Shown: one piece after another, positions 58,501 through 64,000 of the stretch
Position numbering within the stretch: the first letter of the stretch is position 1
How the letters are laid out: each line of letters begins with the position of its first letter
DNA from: Erythroxylum novogranatense
Taxonomy: Eukaryota; Streptophyta; Magnoliopsida; Malpighiales; Erythroxylaceae
Direction: 5' to 3'
NCBI GenBank assembly: GCA_029891385.1
Contig: CM057225.1
Span: 80,439,887 to 80,503,886 of the forward strand
Length of the DNA stretch: 64,000 nt
The notes under the pieces: model-generated
Databases searched by the model: none
The model's input: only the letters and a program-made list of their open reading frames with translations
What the model was told of the DNA's origin: nothing
Made by a program: the position numbers and the translations under genes

Positions 58501-59769
58501 CTATCAACTGGTTTTTCCATCATCTGATTTCTATCAGACATGTTTTGGCGCAAATGCCATAACTTTCTCTATAGGTGTCAAAATGACTTCATTCTTGGAC
58601 GGTTAGAAAGTAGACATCTAGATCTATAACTCTCATGAAGACTACAAAGGCTGATTCTATCTCCTACATTCTGTAGCGTCTACTTTTTTTGCTACAGTGC
58701 ATCGTCTGGTTTTTGCTACAGTGCATCGTCTGGTTTTTGCTACAGTGCATCGTCTGGTTTTAATCACCTAAACAACATCAAAACTTCAATCTATCATAAC
58801 TTCTAGGCCCGATATCGAAAATTCGCAAACTTTATGGCTACCGAAAGCCCTCAACAAGCACTACATGTTCATGAATATCATTTTATCAAATTTCACTTAA
58901 ATCAAAAGTCAACTATTCATCCCCAAAAGTCAAACTTTCATAATTCTTCATATTTTCACACCTTCACTAATTCTTCCAATTCTCACTCTTTCAATCTTTA
59001 TTTCCTACCTTTCAACTTCCATTTCAATCATCTTAATCAACTCATTCATTTTAACTTTCATTAACTCATAATATTCACTCGACATTTCATAACATATACA
59101 TATCTCTTTAAAACCTCAAAGTCATCAAGACCAATCCATTCTTTCCATCTTGATTTCACATTTTCCTCACTATCACAATACTCTTCGTCCAATCTACTTC
59201 AAGCACGATTCAATCTTCACAACAATCTATAACATAATACATATACAAAATACTCATTCTTTCCATACTTAAATCCTCCATATACAATTCATTCAACACA
59301 ATCTTATGACAAACATTAAGCCATTTCTCAAATCATCCATAAGCCACAAAATACATACTTTTAGAATAAATTTTGAAAGCAACCACATATCACACAAAGT
59401 TCATTCACAAAGTTCATATACACAACTTATGGCACATTTTCAAATCAATGCAAGGTCATACTTGAACAAGCATTGGCGAACACAATAAAAGGTTCTTTAC
59501 AAAGCTTTAGTGGGCATTTCTAGCCCCAATAAATCGAAGTCTCAAAATTTGCAATTTCAAAGAAGTTACATAAATAGTAACTATACAAACTTACTTTTTC
59601 AATTATAAAGATGTTACCCATAATACAACATACACAAAAACCCATTTCACGCTTTAACCCCCAAATATCATTTAAATTTTCTCCAATTCACATTACCCAA
59701 ATAAACATTTAACATCACTAATTTCTCATTTAATAATTCTGACATCCAATTAAAGTTCGGGGCCCAACA
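55590..59769 (-). repeat. LARD LTR, right copy (5' LTR of the element, 4180 bp)
   Basis: TGTTGGGACCCG .. TTCGGGGCCCAACA. Uninterrupted partner of 46712-52807. Minus-strand TATA box near 57479-57489. The 57930-58110 patch keeps CTG/CAG words that are CG in the left copy. No gene. Confidence 0.93.
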
Positions 59770-59774
59770 TTTTT

Positions 59775-59855
59775 AATCTCTAGTTCGATATTCATATCAT
59801 CTCTCCTCATATATTCAAAATCCACATGCCTTCCATAGATCATTGCTTGCTCCAT
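59775..59855 (-). pseudogene. ORF3 of SIRE-R, N-terminal piece
   Basis: Minus strand ATG at 59855: MEQAMIYGRHVDFEYMRRDD and on to the LARD insertion after the A-run (59774-59770); the reading resumes at 46706 with AGWRKFF. It may be the true ORF3 start: the ATG lies about 260 bp after the RNase H stop, and the sequence upstream (59856-60115) has no sustained frame. Confidence 0.6.
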
Positions 59856-60115
59856 TAATTCTGAATAGAAACTGAATTCGATAATCTGTTCTACAATGGT
59901 AAGGTTGATTTCAGAGGTTTGAGAGGGCTAAAAAGTTTGTGGGTTGAGAGTATTCGAAACGTTTCTGATTTGAGACTACTCGAAGGGTCTTATCAGGCAT
60001 GTTCTAGAATCGGTGAGGTTCTCAAGGCTATGAGACTTTCCCTCCAAAATTTTCTTGTGAGAGAAGTTACAGGCTGTAACTCACTGTTTCTGACGCCGTT
60101 AACTTTGATGACCTT

Positions 60116-61503
60116 TTAACTTGGCTGTGAAATGTCAGACGGTTGGTCATTTAACATCACCATGTTGAGGTTCCGTCTGATTTCCTTGAACCGTTCTTCT
60201 CTTAATGGTTTAGTGAAGATGTCCGCCCATTGAAACTCTGTCTCAATAAACTGTAGACTCACAACTTTTCTCTGAACGTAGTCTCTCAAGAAATGATGTC
60301 TGACTTTGATATGTTTCACTCTCGAATGCTATATAGGATTCTTCGATAAGTTGATGGCACTGGTGTTGTCACAGAAAATTGGGATCTCCTCTTCTGGAAC
60401 TGAATAATCTTCTAGTTGGTATTTAATCCACAATGTTTGTGAACAACAGCTTATGGCAGACATGTACTCGGCTTCGGCAGGTGATAGAGCGATTAAGCTT
60501 TGTCTCTTGCTCGACCAGGAAACTAGGTTTGAGCCAAGAAAGTGGCAGCCTCCACTCGTACTCTTCCTTTCAACTCTATCTCTGGTATAGTCCGCATCGC
60601 AATATCCAATCAACCTGAAATCTTTACCTTTCTCAAACATTAAACAAAGATCAGTAGTACCTACGAGATATCTTATAATTCTTTTAACAGCTATGTAATG
60701 AGACTCTCTAGGATCGGCCTGAAATCTTGCACACAAACATACACTGAACAGTATATCAGGTCTGCTTGCTGTAAGATAAAGCAAAGAATCGATCATCCCT
60801 CTATACAGGGTTTGATCCACCTTCTTACCAACTTCGTCTTTCAACAAAAGGTTCAAAGGATGCATCGGAGTTGCCATGGGCTTCACATTATTCATATCAA
60901 ATTTAAACAACAATTCTTTTACATATTTTTTTTTATGGATAAAGATCTTCTCTTCGGTTTGCTTAACTTGCAACCCAAGAAAGAACTTCAACTCACCCAT
61001 CACACTCATCTCAAACTCATTTTTCATTAGACTCTCAAAACTCATACATAAATTCTTTGACGTAGCACCAAAAATGATATCATCAACATAAATTTGCACT
61101 AAAATAAACTCATTCTCATAATTCTTTCTAAAGAGCGTCTTATCTAACTGACCTCTAGTAAAACCACTTTCTAAGAGAAAGGTACTTAGACGATCATACC
61201 AAGCTTTAGGAGCTTGCTTCAAGCCGTATAAAGGTTTATGGAGTCTATAGACATGATCTGGATACTTAACATCCTCGAAACCAAGAGGTTGCTTAACATA
61301 CACCTCTTCGTCTATAAAACCATTCAGAAACACGCTTTTCACATCTATATGAAAAAGTTTTATATCATGACAAACCGCATATGCCAATAATATCCTAATC
61401 GCTTTAAGTCTCGCTACTGGAGAATATGTCTTATTGTACTCTATTCCTTCTTGCTGATTATATCCTTGTGCTACTAATCTAGCTTTATTCCGACTCACTC
61501 TCC
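60116..61503 (-). pseudogene. SIRE-R reverse transcriptase and RNase H
   Basis: Minus strand. 61498-60329 is a 389-residue open run: RNKARLVAQGYNQQEGIEYN at the start, [19 protein letters not shown] (45-65), [17 protein letters not shown] (88-104), the catalytic YVDD at 137-140, GYCDADYTRD (298-307), SPAEAEYM (339-346) and CDNTSAINLSKNP (376-388). A TAG replaces Gln in NPIQHSR, after which 60319-60116 continues in frame (RHHFLRDYVQRK, ADIFTKPLREERF). All RT/RNase H catalytic residues are kept; only this stop and S3 (which cuts off the first RT residues) break it. Confidence 0.93.
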
Positions 61504-61508
61504 CTGAT

Positions 61509-62927
61509 ATTAGTAGTGTGCCCTAGGCCAATGGATATTTGTGATTCGTGTATTAACATTATGACTTGTTAATAATATATTATAAGGTATTCCTTTCATA
61601 TATGCATGTATTTCGTTTATGTAATGTGATTTACATTCCATGAATGGTATTAGACTTATGTCATCAAGTATGTGACTTAATAGTAAAACCATAAGCGTTA
61701 TAACACTATTCTAGATCGTCACACAGTGGATCATTATTGGTGGAACAATAATGAATTAAGACTAGTATGTGTTTTGATTGATGATCACGTTTCTTGATCA
61801 TGGATATGAGATATCAAATCGAAACATAAATATATGTTAGAGAACATATATTGGACCGACCCACATAAAGAATACTATATGGTTTCATGTCATTAGTGAT
61901 TCTTTATATGGTTTGACTTTAGTCCTTTGACTGAAGTCATCATGGTTCCCTACATGAGGAATTTAGTGTTTTGATATTAGACTAAGTTATTTTAACGAAT
62001 AACAAATAGTCTTATGTTGGACACTAAATGAATCATGCGGAGGATGTGAATAGCGTAGATGGGATTTGTACCTCTCTTAAATGAGAGAGATATCATTTGG
62101 GCCTCTTGTGAAGTGTGGTGAAGAAATGCATGGCGTGCTCAAATGAATTGATGAAGAGTCATTAAATGTCATTTGTTATAATAAGTCAACTTGGGATCAA
62201 GAAACTATGATTAATTAAAGGTTGACATGTACCATGCCTTGTGATTAATCTTGATATCGTGTTACAAAGGACGTGCTTATAACCATAGTTATTCTGAGTT
62301 AAATCGGATTATCGATCCTCATTTGATTTGGGTAGTCATAATGTCTTACTAGAGACCGCTTATGACTTATGGGCCTTGAAGTGTGATCAAGCCCATTACC
62401 AACATCAAATGAGCCTACAGGGTCGCACACAAAGAGTTATGTGATCTGGGCTTATTCTTTTGGGCCTAATTTATTAGGTATTGAATAAATATATGTAGAT
62501 ATATTTATTGGGCTAGATTGGATTAAGTTGTCGGGCTTCTATTATATGAGATATAATGGGTCGAAACTTATTAGGACCTCAATGGGATTAGGGTTTCTCT
62601 ATAAATAGAGAAGCTTAGGTCTCATTAAGAAGAGAGACACAATTGTCATGAAACCCTAGCCACCATCCGAGAGGAAAATCAGAGCGGCGTTCGGAAAGCG
62701 TTTCAGGACGTGCTAGCACACTATAGCCGCAGCTCGGATCGTGCATACTCGTGTGGATACCGGTAGAGCGCATTCGCGTTTGCAGTGTCTTGGAATCCGA
62801 AAAAGAAGCAACCTATTCACAAAAATAAGGTATTTTCATATATCCTTGGTATTTTTTATTATACATCATGCTATTGTATGGTTTTTCTGCAGTGTATTGT
62901 GAATACTCGAGACCGTGCGATCTAACA
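61509..62927 (+). mobile_element. S3: solo LTR (1419 bp) inside SIRE-R RT
   Basis: Starts ATTAGTAGTGTGCCCTAGG (the initial TG is damaged) and ends GATCTAACA; target duplication CTGAT at 61504-61508 and 62928-62932. Plus orientation is supported by a TATA box (TATAAATAG, 62600-62608) and the AAACCCTAGCC leader. The RT frame resumes across it (.. SRNKARLV to LDESG-like). No internal domain remains. Confidence 0.9.
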
Positions 62928-62932
62928 CTGAT

Positions 62933-63430
62933 TAGTCTAACTTATTCTTAAAACCCATCTAGTTCCTACAATGTATTTCTTGAGGGTTTAGGAACCAAGG
63001 ACCAAACTTTATTCTAGTAAATTGGTTCAGCTCCTCTTGCATGGCTAAAATCCACGCTTCATCTTGAAGAGATTCCTCAATCTTCTTAGGCTCTATTTCA
63101 GAGATAAAAGCTACATTAGCTTCTCTTCTAAATTTGGACCTTGTTCTGACTCCTTCAGAGGTCTCTCCAATAATTAACTCTTCTAGATGAGAACTCTTAT
63201 ATTTCCAATCTCTTTTTAATCCAAGAGTCTGGAATATCCTCAACCTTCTCTAGCGGAAGTTCTGATGATGAAGTTTCTATTGTATCACCTAAGAGCTTTG
63301 AAGGGACTTCACTCTCCATGTCATCTTCCTTCTTTGGGTTGGGAACTATCATCAAACTTGACATGAATGGTCTCCTCAACCGTCTTGAGGTAAGATTATA
63401 GACCGAAAAGCCTTGGATGATAAAGAGTAG
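62933..63430 (-). pseudogene. SIRE-R integrase-RT linker and RT N-terminus
   Basis: Minus strand in three frames: MRRPFMSSLMIVPNPKKEDD (63379), an acidic linker, RTRSKFRREANVAFISEIEP, DEAWILAMQEELNQF and WFLNPQEI, then IGTRWIFKNKLDES-like remnants down to S3. EAWxxAMxEELxQF is the standard entry of copia RT. Frameshifts near 63240 and 62960. Confidence 0.85.
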
Positions 63431-64000
63431 CCTAGAAAGATTCTGAATAGGTCTTTGAATCGAGCTTATCCAACAATTCCTTTGTATTCAGAATAGAGCA
63501 CTTGTAACCAAATGGATGAAAGTAAGATATATTTGGTCTCCTTCCATTCCATAAATCATAAGGAGTTTTCTTCAGCAATGGTCGCAGCAATATCCTATTC
63601 TGAATGTAGCATGTTGTATTCACAGCTTCTGCTAGAAGTACTTAGGAAGATTCATTTCACACAGCATAGTCCTTGCCATCTCTTGAATCGTCCTGTTCTT
63701 CCTTTCAACAACTCCATTCTGCTGCGGAGTCCTAGGAGCAGAGAAATTGTGGAAAATTCCATTCTCCTCACATAATATTCTAAACTTCTCATTCTCAAAT
63801 TCTCCACCATGATCACTCCTGATACTGGCTATAGACATTCCTTTTCATTCGTAACTTTCTATAAAGGCATCTAAAACACTTAAAAGACTCATCTTTGTGT
63901 GAAAAAATAATATTCAACAAAATCTAATAAAGTCATCAACAATAACAAGTCCATATTTCTTTACGCCAAGACTTATTGTCTAGTTGGACCAAGCAGATTC
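63431..64000 (-). pseudogene. SIRE-R integrase core (to window end)
   Basis: Minus strand: degraded PTR..KYGLVIVDDF region at 64000-63860, then 63838-63632 SIASIRSDHGGEFENEKF (catalytic Asp), FSAPRTPQQNGVVERKNRTI (catalytic Glu) and MARTMLCEMNLPKYF, then frameshifted 63623-63432 CYIQNRILLRPLLKKTPYDL, NGRRPNISYFHPFGYKC. DDE integrase of copia type; it inserts the cDNA. The HHCC finger, protease and gag lie outside the window. Confidence 0.9.

Larger units (their letters stand above)
46712..59769 (-). mobile_element. LARD: 13-kb non-coding gypsy-derived element inside SIRE-R ORF3
   Basis: LTRs 46712-52807 (4249 bp without S2) and 55590-59769 (4180 bp) flank 2.8 kb of internal DNA. Target duplication TTTTT at 46707-46711 and 59770-59774. 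PPT (minus, 52820-52808) and PBS-like site (minus, 55585-55575) fix the minus orientation. A gag-start remnant near 55200-55130 resembles the gag start of G-/G+. Long LTRs with a non-coding interior match the LARD class. LTRs are almost identical by eye over long stretches, so the insertion is young. Confidence 0.92.
38583..64000 (-). mobile_element. SIRE-R: minus-strand SIRE-like copia element, triply interrupted, runs off the window
   Basis: Minus-strand order from the window end: integrase (64000-63432), INT-RT linker (63400-62933), RT and RNase H (61503-60116), ORF3 (59855-59775 and 46706-44442), PPT (44264-44250), 3' LTR (44249-38583). Interrupted by S3 (61509-62927), the LARD (46712-59769) and C (39064-43751). 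Gag, protease and 5' LTR are outside the window. RT/RNase H has a single stop in about 450 codons, so this is the best preserved pol here. Confidence 0.93.

Overview
The window looks like a pericentromeric or heterochromatic stretch of a flowering-plant (probably eudicot) nuclear genome. It is AT-rich and consists entirely, as far as I can see, of LTR retrotransposons inserted into one another. I found no host gene, rRNA, functional tRNA gene or CRISPR. The assignment rests on Ty1/copia (SIRE-like) and Ty3/gypsy (Tekay-like chromovirus) coding remnants, initiator-Met-tRNA primer sites (TGGTATCAGAGC), TG..CA LTR ends, polypurine tracts and 5-bp target duplications.

Layout. (1) 1-2722: 3' end of a plus-strand SIRE-like copia element (SIRE-1), with its extra ORF3 and 3' LTR. 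(2) 2723-8436: minus-strand gypsy element G- (gag, protease, RT, RNase H, 5' LTR), cut off by SIRE-1 just before its integrase. (3) 8437-9726: minus-strand fragment of a different gypsy element. (4) From about 9727: plus-strand gypsy element G+, sister of G-, with LTR, PBS and a gag split by four insertions: A (12846-22543, complete but non-coding, TSD ATAAA), B (22856-28578, solo LTR, TSD AAGYA, itself holding solo LTR S1 at 23443-25462), SIRE-F (28758-38566, complete, TSD GCATA) and SIRE-R (minus, from 38583 beyond the window end).

SIRE-R is itself split by solo LTR C (39064-43751, TSD ATTTG) in its 3' LTR, by a 13-kb non-coding LARD-type element (46712-59769, TSD TTTTT) in its ORF3, and by solo LTR S3 (61509-62927, TSD CTGAT) in its RT. 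The LARD's 5'-side LTR holds solo LTR S2 (48960-50801, TSD CCATC). C holds a fold-back element with a tRNA-like loop (40408-40671) and a 181-bp tandem array.

How the parts relate. The SIRE elements encode gag, protease, integrase, RT and RNase H plus an uncharacterised ORF3 between pol and the 3' LTR, seen in three copies. A and the LARD keep LTRs, PBS and PPT but no pol, so they would depend on an autonomous Tekay-like partner. The most striking signal is a systematic CWG-to-CG contraction between LTR pairs and in the SIRE-F coding region. It may be a base-calling artefact at CHG-methylated cytosines, and it would explain many of the apparent frameshifts.
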